NCBI GenBank assembly: GCA_041875495.1
Contig: CP112982.1
Location: forward strand, 1,426,001 to 1,490,000
Length of the DNA: 64,000 bases
Origin: Halomonas sp. CH40
GTDB taxonomy: Bacteria > Pseudomonadota > Gammaproteobacteria > Pseudomonadales > Halomonadaceae
Direction: 5' to 3'
Shown here piece by piece: positions 40,592 through 50,961 of this stretch. The position numbers were made by a program, and so were the translations under genes. The notes under the pieces were generated by a model that saw nothing but the letters and a program-made list of their open reading frames with translations, was not told where the DNA came from and made no database searches. Numbering within the stretch: the stretch's first letter is position 1; every line of letters begins with the position of its first letter.

Positions 40592-41230
40592 ATGAAAAAA
40601 TTTGAACGTTTTGAAGGGGTGGTGGCACCACTGGATCGCGCTAACGTCGATACCGACCTGATCATCCCCAAGCAGTTTCTCAAGTCCATCAAGCGTACCG
40701 GCTTCGGGGTTAACCTGTTTGACGAACTGCGCTATCTGGACGAAGGCCAGCCGGGCCAGGATTGCTCAAACCGCCCGCTGAATCCTGATTTCGTGCTCAA
40801 CCAGCCCTGTTATCAGAATGCCGAAATCCTGCTGACCCGGCGTAACTTTGGCTGCGGCAGCTCCCGGGAGCACGCCCCCTGGGCGCTGGAAGATTTTGGT
40901 TTCAAGGTGGTTATCGCGCCGAGCTTTGCCGATATCTTCTATAACAACGCCTTCAAGAACGGCCTCTTGCTGGTGCGCCTGGAAGAAGATGAGATTGAGC
41001 GCCTGTTCCAGGAAACCGAAGAGCGCGAAGGCTATGCGCTGGATGTGGATCTGGAAAACCAGCGCATTATTACGCCACGTGGCGAGATCCTTGAGTTTGA
41101 CGTGGACGAGTTCCGCAAACACTGCCTGCTTGAAGGCCTGGATGATATTGGCATCACCCTGCAGGATGACGCCGTGATTCGTCAGTTTGAGCAGCAGCAT
41201 CGTGAACAGCGCCCCTGGCTGTTCCGCTAA
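40592..41230 (+). CDS. leuD: 3-isopropylmalate dehydratase small subunit
   Basis: The 212-aa swivel-domain partner of LeuC. It carries [17 protein letters not shown] and the conserved [15 protein letters not shown] loop that contacts the substrate. The start lies three bases after the leuC stop codon, with AGGAGG upstream, consistent with co-translation. Confidence 0.97.
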   Translation: MKKFERFEGVVAPLDRANVDTDLIIPKQFLKSIKRTGFGVNLFDELRYLDEGQPGQDCSNRPLNPDFVLNQPCYQNAEILLTRRNFGCGSSREHAPWALEDFGFKVVIAPSFADIFYNNAFKNGLLLVRLEEDEIERLFQETEEREGYALDVDLENQRIITPRGEILEFDVDEFRKHCLLEGLDDIGITLQDDAVIRQFEQQHREQRPWLFR

Positions 41231-41295
41231 GCGGTTGGTTGTCTTCCTGGCTGAATAACAGAGTTCAGCCTGACTCATGATTGAAGGATCCTGTA

Positions 41296-42378
41296 ATGAC
41301 GCACAACGTTTTACTTCTGCCAGGTGATGGCATCGGCCCCGAAATTGCTGCCCAGGCCAAGCGCCTTCTCCAAGCCTGTCAAGAGACCGGGCTGGATATC
41401 CAGCTGGAAGAAGGCCTGGTAGGTGGCTGCGCCTATGATGCTCACGGTGAACCGCTGCCCGAAGAGACCCTGGCCAAGGCCAAGGCGGCCGACGCCATCC
41501 TGCTCGGCGCAGTGGGCGGCCCTCAGTGGGACACCCTGGAAGACCTTTCCAAGCGCCCGGAAAAAGGCCTGCTGGGCTTGCGCAAGAACCTTGGCCTGTT
41601 TGGCAACCTGCGCCCGGCCATGTTGTACCCCCAACTGGCTAGCGCTTCCAGCCTTAAGCCAGAGCTGGTCGCGGGTCTGGATATCATGATCGTGCGCGAA
41701 CTGACCGGCGGCATCTATTTTGGTCAGCCCAGGGGCATTGAAGAGCGCAACGGCGAACGCGTCGGCTTTAATACCTATGTGTATTCAGAAAGCGAAATCG
41801 AGCGCATCGGCCGGGTGGCTTTTGAAATGGCCCAGAAACGTGGCAAGAAGCTGTGCTCTGTGGACAAGGCCAACGTGCTTGAAGTGACCATCCTGTGGCG
41901 TGAGGTGATGAACCGGCTGGCGCCGGAATACCCGGATGTCGAGCTTTCCCATATGTATGTGGACAACGCCGCCATGCAGCTGGTGCGCGCGCCCAAGCAG
42001 TTTGATGTGATGGTGACGGGCAACATGTTTGGCGATATTCTTTCCGACGCGGCAGCCATGCTGACCGGTTCGATTGGCATGCTGCCGTCGGCATCGCTTA
42101 ACGAAAGCGGCCAGGGCATGTACGAACCCTGCCATGGCAGCGCCCCGGATATTGCCGGGCAGAATATGGCCAACCCCCTGGCGATGATGCTGTCAGTGGC
42201 GATGATGATGCGCTACTCACTGGGTGAGGCGGCCATGGCCGAGCGCATTGAAGCAGCGGTCGGCCAGGTACTGGATGATGGTCTACGCACCGCTGATATT
42301 GCCTCTGAAGGCATGCAGACAGTCGGTACCGATGCCATGGGCGATGCGGTGCTTGCCGCTTTTGCCAAACAGCAGTAG
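41296..42378 (+). CDS. leuB: 3-isopropylmalate dehydrogenase
   Basis: It oxidises and decarboxylates 3-isopropylmalate using NAD+, the step after LeuCD. The product is 360 aa. Family signatures present are [10 protein letters not shown] at the N-terminus, ELTGGIYFG, and the metal/NAD region [25 protein letters not shown] (41284-41288) sits seven bases before ATG 41296, so the five upstream in-frame codons were left out. Confidence 0.97.
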   Translation: MTHNVLLLPGDGIGPEIAAQAKRLLQACQETGLDIQLEEGLVGGCAYDAHGEPLPEETLAKAKAADAILLGAVGGPQWDTLEDLSKRPEKGLLGLRKNLGLFGNLRPAMLYPQLASASSLKPELVAGLDIMIVRELTGGIYFGQPRGIEERNGERVGFNTYVYSESEIERIGRVAFEMAQKRGKKLCSVDKANVLEVTILWREVMNRLAPEYPDVELSHMYVDNAAMQLVRAPKQFDVMVTGNMFGDILSDAAAMLTGSIGMLPSASLNESGQGMYEPCHGSAPDIAGQNMANPLAMMLSVAMMMRYSLGEAAMAERIEAAVGQVLDDGLRTADIASEGMQTVGTDAMGDAVLAAFAKQQ

Positions 42379-42449
42379 TGCAGTAGGATCGGCATCCAGA
42401 GCCATTGGCCCTGAGCCAATGGTCGGAAAAATTATTTTTAATAGTTGTG

Positions 42450-42455
42450 TATAAT
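42450..42455 (+). promoter_or_regulatory. Candidate -10 box of asd
   Basis: A perfect TATAAT lies 32 bases before the asd ATG, in an A/T-rich stretch after leuB. No good -35 hexamer is visible. It suggests that asd has its own promoter, separate from leuCDB. Confidence 0.4.
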
Positions 42456-42487
42456 GGGCGGTTCATTCTTTATTGGAGGACTTCACG

Positions 42488-43600
42488 ATGTTGAAAGTCG
42501 GTTTCGTAGGATGGCGCGGTATGGTCGGTTCTGTGCTGATGCAGCGCATGCAGGAAGACGGTGATTTTAACGGCATTGAGCCGATTTTCTTCACTACTTC
42601 CCAGGTTGGCCAGCCGGGTCCCGATATCGGCGTTGACGTACCTCCGCTCAAGGACGCCCATTCACTGGACGAACTCAAGCCGTTGGATGTGATTGTCACC
42701 TGCCAGGGTGGCGACTACACCAAAGCTGTCTACAGTGATCTGCGCAACAGCGGTTGGAAAGGCTACTGGATCGACGCCGCCAGCTCGCTACGTATGGAAG
42801 ACGACGCCACCATCGTACTGGACCCGGTCAACCGCCAGGTTATCGATGCCCAGCTGGCCAAGGGTTCCAAGACATTTGTGGGTGGCAACTGCACCGTCAG
42901 CCTGATGCTGATGGGCCTGGGTGGCCTGTTTGAAGCCGATATGATCGAGTGGATGACCTCGATGACCTATCAGGCAGCTTCTGGCTCCGGCGCCAAGCAC
43001 ATGCGTGAACTGCTCAACCAGATGGGCGCCCTGCATGACTGTGTGGGCGCAGAGCTGAAAGATACTTCCAGCGCGATTCTGGATATCGACCGCAAGGTCA
43101 CAGCGGCCATGCGTTCGGGGGATTTCCCCACCGATAACTTCGGCGCACCCTTGGCAGGCAGCCTGCTGCCGTGGATCGATACCAAGCTCGATAACGGCCA
43201 GAGCCGCGAAGAGTGGAAGGGGTCGGTCGAGACCAACAAGATTCTCGGCCTCGACAACAACCCGATCCCGATTGACGGCCTGTGTGTGCGTATCGGTGCC
43301 ATGCGTTCGCACAGCCAGGCGTTCACCATCAAGCTCAAGCAGGACGTGCCGATGGATGAAATCGAAGAGCGCATTGCCAAGCACAATGAGTGGGTCAAGG
43401 TGATCCCCAATGACAAGGACGCCACCATTGACGGCCTGACGCCGACCGCCGCCACAGGTACGCTTCAGGTACCGGTAGGCCGCTTGCGCAAACTGGCCAT
43501 GGGCGGTGAATATCTGTCAGCCTTCAGCGTGGGTGACCAACTGCTGTGGGGTGCTGCAGAGCCGCTCAAGCGTATGTTGAAGATTCTGCGTGAGCAGTAA
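42488..43600 (+). CDS. asd: Aspartate-semialdehyde dehydrogenase
   Basis: It reduces aspartyl phosphate to aspartate semialdehyde, the branch point to lysine/diaminopimelate, methionine and threonine (and to ectoine where those genes exist). The 370-aa protein is of the gram-negative type: [18 protein letters not shown] at the NADP-binding N-terminus and active-site Cys135 in [16 protein letters not shown] (42475-42480) fixes the start. It is followed by a strong terminator. Confidence 0.97.
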   Translation: MLKVGFVGWRGMVGSVLMQRMQEDGDFNGIEPIFFTTSQVGQPGPDIGVDVPPLKDAHSLDELKPLDVIVTCQGGDYTKAVYSDLRNSGWKGYWIDAASSLRMEDDATIVLDPVNRQVIDAQLAKGSKTFVGGNCTVSLMLMGLGGLFEADMIEWMTSMTYQAASGSGAKHMRELLNQMGALHDCVGAELKDTSSAILDIDRKVTAAMRSGDFPTDNFGAPLAGSLLPWIDTKLDNGQSREEWKGSVETNKILGLDNNPIPIDGLCVRIGAMRSHSQAFTIKLKQDVPMDEIEERIAKHNEWVKVIPNDKDATIDGLTPTAATGTLQVPVGRLRKLAMGGEYLSAFSVGDQLLWGAAEPLKRMLKILREQ

Positions 43601-43640
43601 TTTCGCATTTGCGAGGCGTTAAAACGTAATAATCAGGAAA

Positions 43641-43666
43641 GGGGCTATCTCGATAGCCCCTTTTTT
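43641..43666 (+). terminator. Terminator after asd
   Basis: GGGGCTATC / GATAGCCCC form a perfect 9-bp stem with a 2-base loop and six T, extended by flanking A/T pairs. Confidence 0.9.
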
Positions 43667-43759
43667 GTGGCCAGTTTTTGCAATCTTTTTATGCACTAAT
43701 TCGTTTAAGCTTTTATTGTTTAAGTGGGTGCTTATTTTTTTGGGTTACGGCTTTCATTT

Positions 43760-43789
43760 TGATAGGGCTTTAAATGATAGGGCTTTAAA
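43760..43789 (+). repeat. Tandem 15-bp direct repeat upstream of fimV
   Basis: TGATAGGGCTTTAAA occurs twice, head to tail and without mismatch (43760-43774 and 43775-43789), in the A/T-rich 300-base gap between asd and fimV. It could be a paired protein-binding site or a replication-slippage product. The gap holds no gene that I can support. Confidence 0.7.
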
Positions 43790-43900
43790 AGAGTTAATTA
43801 ATATTAAAAATAAGCTAGGATTGGAGGCTGGGTCAGTAGCTAAGAGCTATCGACCATGGGTTATTAGGCCATGATGGCGCGAGGCAAAAAAGGGGGTTCA

Positions 43901-46009
43901 ATGAAACGATTAATCTTACTGGCGGTGCTGGCAGCATGGGGAGCCGTAAGCCCTTTGGCAATGGCGCTGGATATCGGTGAGCCAAACGTTGAATCTTCTC
44001 TTGATTCTCCGCTGAGGGCGACAGTGCCGCTGACCGATACCGGTGGTTTTAGTACTGGTGATATTCGTGTTGGCCTTGCCGAGCCTTCCGCTTTCCGAGC
44101 CCTTGGCCTTGACTGGACGTCTCTGACAGAAAATGTGTCGATATCGCTGGAGGGCGCTTCGCGGCCCTATTTGCAGTTGACCTCATCGACCCCGGTAAGC
44201 GACCCCTGGCTGGATTTGCTGTTAACCCTGGAAACGCCTGATGGCCGCCAGTCCCAGGTGCTGACGCTATTATTTGATCCACCCGGTACGCCATCCGCAC
44301 AAGCGTCTGAGGCTGGCTCATCAAGAGTGGTCAGCAGCACGCCGGTATCTGCGCCAACAAGCCCGCAAAGCTCAGCAGGTTCAGCAAGCTCTCGCGAGCC
44401 TGCCTATATCAACAGTGGCGATACCTTGTGGAGCGTTGCGGCACGTGTCAAACCACCTCAGGCCAGCGTTCAGCAGATGATGCTGGCCCTGCTTGAAGCC
44501 AATGAAAGCCGCTTTCCATCTGGCAATATCAATGATATGCGGGCGGGATATACCCTGGAAATGCCCAGTGATGCAGAGGTTTTCAGTCAGTCGCCTGCGA
44601 ATGCAGCCCGTATCATAGATACCATGAATACTGCCTGGCGTAATCGTGGTAATGAGTCAGTGCAGCCAGTATCCTCTGCGTCTGCTTCATCATCACAAAC
44701 GGCCACCGAGTCGGGTGAACCTAGTGAATCCGCTACGCCGTCTGAAGATACGCCGCTTGCGGATGTAGCGCTTGCTGAAACTGCCACCGTGGAAGGTGAG
44801 AGCGCCGCTGATAGTAATGATCCCGACGTCGTTATTTCGCCTCAGGCGATTGAGGTTGCGCAGGCCCTGAACAGCCAGTTACGCGAAGTGCGTCTGAATG
44901 AGCAGCGCCAGCAGCTTGACCAGTTACGCCAGGAGCGTGAGTTGATGCAGACTGAAATTGAAGCGCTTCGTAACGAGGTGGCGAGTCTGAATCAAGCCTT
45001 GGCGGCGGCGCAAAGCCTTGTGCCTCAAGGTTCACCATCCAGCCAGCCAGACGAGCAGACGGCTGTTACGGATGATTCGCCAGCTGATCAACCTGGTGCT
45101 TTGGCTCAGGCGATGGCCTGGAGCCAGGATTTTTATGCGCAATCACTGCGCGACAGCCGCTGGCCGCTGGCTGCTGCCGCGGTTCTCTTGCTGTTAGTTT
45201 TATTGCTGATGATACGCCGCCGCCAGGCCAAGGAGTGGCAGGAAGTCAAAACCCACCAGGCTGATGCTGAACCCTCTGGCGCCACCAACGTCGTTCAGCC
45301 AGCACCAAAGGCAGCCTATGTGCCACCAGAAACGGCCCAGTCTGCGGCGGCTGTCACGCCTGCCAGTACCCAGGCAAGCGAGACAGGTGAGGCAAGCGAG
45401 GCAAGCAAGGCAAGTAAGACAAGCGAGACAACCACGCGCGATCAACCCAGCCGCGTTAGTGCCATTGAAGAAGCGCGAGAAACACTGCAGGTAAATACCG
45501 GTAACGAAGATTCACCTGAAGAAGCGCTCGACAGTATCGAATCAGAATCAGCAGACCTGAGACGCAGCCAGGCCTCTGTGCTTTTCGGCAAGAACTCACC
45601 TGATTCGGAACCGCTTGATCTGGCAATAGTAAGCGGCCAAGAGCTCGAGGAAACGAACGAGGCGACTAAGAAAGCTGAATCAGAAGGCGATACACAAGCT
45701 GACGAATCCGCTGAAACACAACAGCAAGGCCACGGCAACGATGAGCGCAAGCATTTTATCGATTACCAGCCGCCGTCCCTGAGCGCAGAGCCGCAAAGTG
45801 ACAAAGATACGGAAACGCTGATGCAGCCAACCGTGGAATTTGAGGCGCCTGATGAAGCAAATGATCAGGCTGAAAAGAAATCGTCTAGCCGTGATCAGAA
45901 GCGTTCCAATACCCAGGCGGCAAGCCAGAAAGTGGATCTGGATGATGATTGGGAAATAGAAGAGGTGGCATTCCAGCGCCCAGGTCGGGATAATACGCGG
46001 TCTTCCTAA
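43901..46009 (+). CDS. fimV: FimV/HubP-family polar protein, lacking the C-terminal TPR domain
   Basis: A 702-aa membrane protein with a signal peptide, the FimV N-terminal domain (LDIGEPNVESSLDSPLRATV), a LysM-like segment near residues 170-225 (YINSGDTLWSVAARV), a coiled coil (QLDQLRQERELMQTEIEALR), one membrane helix (WPLAAAAVLLLLVLLLM) and a long acidic cytoplasmic tail. FimV/HubP proteins mark the cell pole and organise pili, flagella or chromosome origins. The conserved TPR-containing C-terminus (usually LDLAxAYxxxGD) is missing; the protein stops soon after DLDDDWEIEEVAFQ. The start was set at ATG 43901 after AGGGGG. The position between asd and truA is conserved. Confidence 0.88.
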   Translation: MKRLILLAVLAAWGAVSPLAMALDIGEPNVESSLDSPLRATVPLTDTGGFSTGDIRVGLAEPSAFRALGLDWTSLTENVSISLEGASRPYLQLTSSTPVSDPWLDLLLTLETPDGRQSQVLTLLFDPPGTPSAQASEAGSSRVVSSTPVSAPTSPQSSAGSASSREPAYINSGDTLWSVAARVKPPQASVQQMMLALLEANESRFPSGNINDMRAGYTLEMPSDAEVFSQSPANAARIIDTMNTAWRNRGNESVQPVSSASASSSQTATESGEPSESATPSEDTPLADVALAETATVEGESAADSNDPDVVISPQAIEVAQALNSQLREVRLNEQRQQLDQLRQERELMQTEIEALRNEVASLNQALAAAQSLVPQGSPSSQPDEQTAVTDDSPADQPGALAQAMAWSQDFYAQSLRDSRWPLAAAAVLLLLVLLLMIRRRQAKEWQEVKTHQADAEPSGATNVVQPAPKAAYVPPETAQSAAAVTPASTQASETGEASEASKASKTSETTTRDQPSRVSAIEEARETLQVNTGNEDSPEEALDSIESESADLRRSQASVLFGKNSPDSEPLDLAIVSGQELEETNEATKKAESEGDTQADESAETQQQGHGNDERKHFIDYQPPSLSAEPQSDKDTETLMQPTVEFEAPDEANDQAEKKSSSRDQKRSNTQAASQKVDLDDDWEIEEVAFQRPGRDNTRSS

Positions 46010-46029
46010 CCTGATAATTATGTGAACTG

Positions 46030-46968
46030 ATGTCGCTGTTTGATCGCTTTGATGAAAAAACGCCGCTGACAGGCCGTCTCGCCATGGGTATCGAATATGA
46101 CGGTACCCATTACTGTGGCTTTCAGCGCCTGAGCCACGCAGCTTCCGTTCAGGCCAGCCTGGAAGAGGGGCTTTCACGGGTCGCTAACGAGCCGATCAGG
46201 GTACATGCCAGCGGGCGTACCGATTCCGGCGTCCACGCGACCCGTCAGGTCATCCATTTCGATGCGCCGGTCAAGCGTAGTGAGAAAGCCTGGATCTTCG
46301 GTGCCAATACCCATCTGCCCAGAGATATTGCCATTCGTTGGGTAAAGCTGGTGCCGGACTTTTTTCATTCCCGCCTGCATGCCCTGGCCCGTCGTTATCG
46401 CTACCTGCTGATTAACCAGATGAACCGGCCAGTGCTGGAGAGGGCGAATGTCACCTGGTGCCGCGACCCCTTGGATACGGATGCCATGCACCGGGCAGCC
46501 CAGGCGTTGGTGGGGGAGCACGACTTCTCCAGTTTCCGCGCTGCCGGCTGTCGTTCCAGAACGCCACGGCGTTTCATGCACTTCATTGACGTTAAGCGTT
46601 TTGGCCCCCTGGTGATGGTGGATGTGCAGGGCAATGCCTTTTTGCATCACATGATTCGCAATATCGTCGGGGCGCTGGTCAGTGTCGGGCGAGGAACCCA
46701 GGATGAAGGCTATATCGAGCGCTTGCTGGCGCTGCGCGACCGTAAGCAGGGTGATGTGACAGCCCCGGCCTGTGGTCTGCACTTTGTTGATTCCTGTTAT
46801 GATGACGCCTTTGACTTGCCCCGCGAACCTCTTGGCCCCAACCTGCTGGCCTTTACTGGAGAGTGGACCGGTGAGCGGGTGATTCCCGATAACGCCATGG
46901 TGCGCCTGCGCCGTGAACAGGTCAGCGGCCTGCTCAATGTACCCACTGCGGAGAAGCCAGTATTGTGA
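46030..46968 (+). CDS. truA: tRNA pseudouridine(38-40) synthase
   Basis: It isomerises uridines 38-40 in the anticodon arm of tRNAs. The 312-aa product has the catalytic aspartate Asp65 in GRTDSGVHA and the family motifs IEYDGTHYCGFQ and GNAFLHHMIRNIVG. The C-terminal 35-40 residues extend beyond the typical length of about 270. The stop codon overlaps the trpF start (TGATG). Confidence 0.96.
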   Translation: MSLFDRFDEKTPLTGRLAMGIEYDGTHYCGFQRLSHAASVQASLEEGLSRVANEPIRVHASGRTDSGVHATRQVIHFDAPVKRSEKAWIFGANTHLPRDIAIRWVKLVPDFFHSRLHALARRYRYLLINQMNRPVLERANVTWCRDPLDTDAMHRAAQALVGEHDFSSFRAAGCRSRTPRRFMHFIDVKRFGPLVMVDVQGNAFLHHMIRNIVGALVSVGRGTQDEGYIERLLALRDRKQGDVTAPACGLHFVDSCYDDAFDLPREPLGPNLLAFTGEWTGERVIPDNAMVRLRREQVSGLLNVPTAEKPVL

Positions 46969-47603
46969 TGCCTATTCAGCGAACGCGAATCAAGTTCTGC
47001 GGGTTAACCCGTCGTCAGGATGTGGCCGCCGCGGTTGCCATGGGCGTTGATGCCATCGGTTTCGTGATGTGGCCCGACAGCAAACGCGCTATCAGCGTTG
47101 ATCAGCTTGCCGAGTTGGCCGCTGATGTACCAGCGTTTGTGACCCGCGTTGGCCTGTTTGTTGATCAGCCTGAAGACATCATAGCCGCCTGTTTGCCCTA
47201 CCTTGATCTGCTGCAGTTTCATGGTGATGAGTCAGCGGAAGTGTGCGAACGTTATGATCGTCCCTGGATCAAGGCGTTACGCATGCGTGATGGGCTGGAT
47301 CTTGCCGCCGCCGCCAAGCGCTATGGTAATGCCAGCGGGCTGCTGCTGGATGCGTATCGTCCCGGCGTTCCGGGTGGCACCGGGGACACCTTTGACTGGT
47401 CGAGAATTCCCGCAAACCTGGCAAAACCTGTTATCCTCGCAGGTGGTTTAGTGGCAGATAACGCAGGCACTGCGGTTCATCAGGTGGCTCCCTATGCGCT
47501 TGATGTTTCGGGTGGAATTGAAAGCGCACCGGGCATCAAGGATGCCACCAGAATGCAAGCCTTTGTGGATGCCGTGCAAACGGCGAACCAAACGCCGTCC
47601 TGA
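46968..47603 (+). CDS. trpF: Phosphoribosylanthranilate isomerase
   Basis: A TIM-barrel enzyme of tryptophan synthesis. The 211-aa protein has catalytic Cys11 in IKFCGLTR and the aspartate in LLDAYRPGVPGGTG; DVSGGIESAPGIKD near the end binds phosphate. ATG 46968 overlaps the truA stop; GTG 46965 is the alternative. It is separate from trpEGDC, none of which is in the window, and is followed by trpBA. Confidence 0.96.
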   Translation: MPIQRTRIKFCGLTRRQDVAAAVAMGVDAIGFVMWPDSKRAISVDQLAELAADVPAFVTRVGLFVDQPEDIIAACLPYLDLLQFHGDESAEVCERYDRPWIKALRMRDGLDLAAAAKRYGNASGLLLDAYRPGVPGGTGDTFDWSRIPANLAKPVILAGGLVADNAGTAVHQVAPYALDVSGGIESAPGIKDATRMQAFVDAVQTANQTPS

Positions 47604-47665
47604 CTGCCAGATAGTATATATTTCATCTACTTTTGCCCGTTCGGGCAATCTTGAGAGGTATCCTT

Positions 47666-48928
47666 GTGACTGTCTCTGCAACCGTCTCCAACACCGCTTC
47701 CCAGGCTGGTACCAAGACCAGGTTCAGCGACCTGACGCAAATGCCGGATGCCCGTGGCCATTTTGGCCCTTACGGTGGGCGTTTTGTGTCGGAGACGCTG
47801 AGTTTCGCGCTGGAAGACCTGGAAAACACCTATGCCAGCATGCGCAATGATCCTGCCTTTCAGGCAGAATTTGATCGTGATCTTGCCTATTTTGTTGGTC
47901 GCCCCTCGCCGCTTTATCATGCCGAGCGCTGGTCGCAAAAACTCGGCGGTGCCCAGATCTGGTTAAAGCGTGAAGACCTGAACCACACCGGCGCCCATAA
48001 GGTAAACAACACCATCGGCCAGGCACTGCTCGCCAAGAAGACTGGCAAGCCCAGAGTCATTGCTGAAACCGGTGCTGGCCAGCACGGTGTCGCAACGGCG
48101 ACGGTCGCCGCCCGCTTGGGGCTGGAGTGCGATGTCTACATGGGCGCGGCCGATGTGCAGCGTCAGAAGCTGAATGTTTACCGCATGCGTCTGCTTGGCG
48201 CGCGGGTCATTCCGGTCGAGTCCGGCACGCGCACGCTCAAGGATGCTATGAATGAAGCCCTGCGCGACTGGGTTACCAACGTCGATAACACCTTCTATAT
48301 CATTGGCACGGTGGCAGGTCCGCATCCTTATCCGCAGCTGGTGCGTGATTTCAACAGCGTAGTGGGGCGTGAAGCGCGTATCCAGTCAATGGAACAGATT
48401 GGCCGCCTGCCGGACGCCCTGATTGCCTGTGTGGGCGGCGGCTCCAACGCCCTGGGGCTTTTCTATCCGTTCGTGGAAGACGAAGAAGTGGCCATGTACG
48501 GTGTGGAAGCCGGTGGCGACGGAGTTGAAACCGGTCGTCACGCCGCACCTTTGTCATCCAATGCGCCGCGCGGTGTCCTGCATGGTAACCGTACCTACCT
48601 GATGTCGGACGAGGCAGGTCAGGTGTCGGATACCCACTCGATTTCTGCTGGCCTGGACTACCCAGGTGTCGGCCCGGAACATGCGCTGTGGAAAGACGTC
48701 GGGCGGGTCAACTATGTTGCCGCCAACGATGATGCGGTGCTGGAAGCCTTCCGTGAGCTGACGCGTATGGAAGGCATCATGCCTGCGTTGGAAACCGCGC
48801 ACGCCCTGGCGCATGCCAAGGTGTTGGCACCTACCATGCGCACCGATCAACATATTGTGGTGAATCTTTCAGGCCGTGGCGATAAAGACATCATGACGGT
48901 CGCCAAGCTCGACGGTATCGAAATCTAA
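47666..48928 (+). CDS. trpB: Tryptophan synthase beta chain
   Basis: It condenses indole with serine using pyridoxal phosphate. The 420-aa product has the PLP lysine Lys112 in [13 protein letters not shown] and the phosphate-binding glycines in [10 protein letters not shown]. The frame is open to 47633, but GAGAGG (47653-47658) supports GTG 47666. The first 20 residues are a Thr/Ser-rich extension before the family start [19 protein letters not shown]. Confidence 0.97.
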   Translation: MTVSATVSNTASQAGTKTRFSDLTQMPDARGHFGPYGGRFVSETLSFALEDLENTYASMRNDPAFQAEFDRDLAYFVGRPSPLYHAERWSQKLGGAQIWLKREDLNHTGAHKVNNTIGQALLAKKTGKPRVIAETGAGQHGVATATVAARLGLECDVYMGAADVQRQKLNVYRMRLLGARVIPVESGTRTLKDAMNEALRDWVTNVDNTFYIIGTVAGPHPYPQLVRDFNSVVGREARIQSMEQIGRLPDALIACVGGGSNALGLFYPFVEDEEVAMYGVEAGGDGVETGRHAAPLSSNAPRGVLHGNRTYLMSDEAGQVSDTHSISAGLDYPGVGPEHALWKDVGRVNYVAANDDAVLEAFRELTRMEGIMPALETAHALAHAKVLAPTMRTDQHIVVNLSGRGDKDIMTVAKLDGIEI

Positions 48929-48937
48929 GGGATAGTA

Positions 48938-49741
48938 ATGAGCCGCATCAAACAACGTTTCAGTGACCTTCAGCAGCAGGGCCGCAAGGCCCTGATCCCT
49001 TATATCACCGCCGGTGATCCGGCGCCTGAGCATACCGTCGGCTTCATGCATGCCCTGGTAGAAGCCGGTGCTGACATCATCGAGCTGGGTGTACCCTTTT
49101 CCGACCCCATGGCCGATGGGCCGGTGATCCAGAAAGCCTGCGAGCGGGCGCTCAAGCAAGGCACCCGTCTGGTGGACCTGTTTGACATGATCACCACCTT
49201 CCGCCAGACCGATACCACAACGCCTATCGTCCTGATGGGATACCTGAACCCGATTGAACGTATCGGCTATCAGGCCTTTGCTGACCAGGCTGCCCGCGCC
49301 GGAGTGGATGGGGTGCTGATTGTGGATATGCCGCCTGAAGAAGCGGAAGAAATCGGCCCGCTGCTCAAAGCGCATCAGCTGGATGCCATCTTTCTGGTGG
49401 CCCCTACCACCTCCCATGAGCGTGCCGCTACAATATGCGCCCACGGTGAAGGTTACCTCTATTACGTCTCCCTGAAAGGGGTGACCGGAGCCGCCACGCT
49501 GAATGCAGACGATGTGGCGGAGCACCTGGCGCCGCTGCGTGAAATGACCGATCTGCCGCTATGCGTCGGGTTCGGCATTCGCGATGGCGTGACTGCCGCA
49601 GAGGTGTCCAAGGTAGCGGATGGCGTGATAGTGGGCAGCGCGCTGGTATCACGCATAGCGGCCAGTGCCGATGCTCCTGAAACCATCGCTGGGCAGCTTA
49701 AAACCGTGCTCAGCGAGATGCGCACGGCCATGGATGCCTAG
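48938..49741 (+). CDS. trpA: Tryptophan synthase alpha chain
   Basis: It cleaves indole-3-glycerol phosphate and channels indole to TrpB. The 267-aa TIM barrel has catalytic Glu49 in [10 protein letters not shown] and Asp60 in MADGPVIQ, the same numbers as the enteric enzyme. It starts nine bases after trpB. After it, 167 bases lead to accD. Confidence 0.97.
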   Translation: MSRIKQRFSDLQQQGRKALIPYITAGDPAPEHTVGFMHALVEAGADIIELGVPFSDPMADGPVIQKACERALKQGTRLVDLFDMITTFRQTDTTTPIVLMGYLNPIERIGYQAFADQAARAGVDGVLIVDMPPEEAEEIGPLLKAHQLDAIFLVAPTTSHERAATICAHGEGYLYYVSLKGVTGAATLNADDVAEHLAPLREMTDLPLCVGFGIRDGVTAAEVSKVADGVIVGSALVSRIAASADAPETIAGQLKTVLSEMRTAMDA

Positions 49742-49887
49742 TTGATGAATGGCTAGGTGGATTGTTGCAGTTGACATTTAATCACAGGCGTTACGTTATT
49801 TTACCCGCGTGGGTGTATCCATGTTGTCAATCACCGGGTATTAACGTCTGACAACCTATCAGCGCCTGGCCATGCCGGGCATTGACG

Positions 49888-49893
49888 TATAAT
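49888..49893 (+). promoter_or_regulatory. Possible -10 box of accD
   Basis: A perfect TATAAT lies 15 bases before the accD ATG. If used, the leader would be only about 9-10 bases. No -35 match was found, so this is weak. Confidence 0.3.
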
Positions 49894-49908
49894 GGAAGCC
49901 TTTTTGAT

Positions 49909-50961
49909 ATGAGCTGGCTAGATAAGATTGTTCCCTCCATGGGGCGTATACAGCGCAAAGACCGCCGCGCCAGCGTGCCTGACGGCCTGTGGCGTAAGTG
50001 TCCGAAATGTGAGGGAGTGCTCTATCTTCCTGAACTGGATAAGCATCAGAGCGTCTGCCCCAAGTGCGACCACCATCTGCGCCTGACCGCGCGCAAGCGC
50101 CTTGACTGGTTTCTGGACAAGGAAGGCCGTGAAGAAGTCGCCAAGGACATCGCGCCAAATGACCGTCTCAAGTTTCGCGATTCGAAAAAATACAAGGATC
50201 GCCTGACAGCGGCACAAAAGGAAACCGGTGAAAATGACGCCCTGGTGGCCTTCAAGGGGCAGCTGGATGGCTTGCCGATTGTTGCCGTTGCCTTTGAGTT
50301 CACCTTTATGGGCGGCTCCATGGGCGCGGTGGTTGGCGAGAAGTTTGTGCGCGCGGCTAGCCTGGCGCTGAAAGAGCAGATTCCTTTGGTGTGCTTTTCG
50401 GCATCGGGCGGGGCGCGCATGCAGGAAGCCCTGTTCTCGCTGATGCAGATGGCCAAGACCTCAGCGGCGCTGGAAAAACTCAAGCAGGCAGGAGTGCCGT
50501 ATATTTCGGTGCTGACTGATCCGGTGTTCGGGGGTGTTTCAGCGTCATTGGCGATGCTCGGTGATCTGAATGTCGCCGAACCGAATGCCCTGATCGGCTT
50601 TGCTGGCCCCAGGGTGATTGAACAGACCGTGCGTGAGACCCTGCCTGAGGGCTTTCAGCGCAGCGAGTTCCTGCTTGAGCATGGCACCGTTGACATGATC
50701 GTGCATCGCCACGCGATGCGTGAACGCCTGGGCGGCATCCTGCGCAAGCTGACCCATCATCAAGCCTTGAGCGAGGTGCCGGCTGAAGAGCCATTGGCGG
50801 CGGCTGATATTAGCGAACCTGTTGTGGATGAAGCGGCTGTTGCTGCTGAGCCAGCTTCGCCAGAGGAGGGTGCCAAGCCGGTCGCTCAGGATTCAGCGCC
50901 TGAGCAAGGGGCAGCGTCCAATTCCTCTGGCCATGGGGATGACACCCCCCGTCATGGCTAA
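49909..50961 (+). CDS. accD: Acetyl-CoA carboxylase carboxyltransferase subunit beta
   Basis: It makes malonyl-CoA together with AccA. The 350-aa product has an N-terminal zinc ribbon with Cys31, Cys34, Cys50 and Cys53 (KCPKCEG and SVCPKC) and the crotonase-fold core with [11 protein letters not shown]. The last 65 residues are an Ala/Glu/Pro-rich tail absent from E. coli Acc[11 protein letters not shown] gives the start; the upstream in-frame codons are not family-like. The end overlaps folC. Confidence 0.96.
   Translation: MSWLDKIVPSMGRIQRKDRRASVPDGLWRKCPKCEGVLYLPELDKHQSVCPKCDHHLRLTARKRLDWFLDKEGREEVAKDIAPNDRLKFRDSKKYKDRLTAAQKETGENDALVAFKGQLDGLPIVAVAFEFTFMGGSMGAVVGEKFVRAASLALKEQIPLVCFSASGGARMQEALFSLMQMAKTSAALEKLKQAGVPYISVLTDPVFGGVSASLAMLGDLNVAEPNALIGFAGPRVIEQTVRETLPEGFQRSEFLLEHGTVDMIVHRHAMRERLGGILRKLTHHQALSEVPAEEPLAAADISEPVVDEAAVAAEPASPEEGAKPVAQDSAPEQGAASNSSGHGDDTPRHG

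Noticed and set aside
45373..45430. Short tandem GCAAGC/GAGGCAAGC-type repeats in fimV, considered as a CRISPR-like or regulatory array
   Set aside because: They encode the Ala-Ser-Glu/Lys low-complexity linker of FimV. There are no spacers and the frame is kept.
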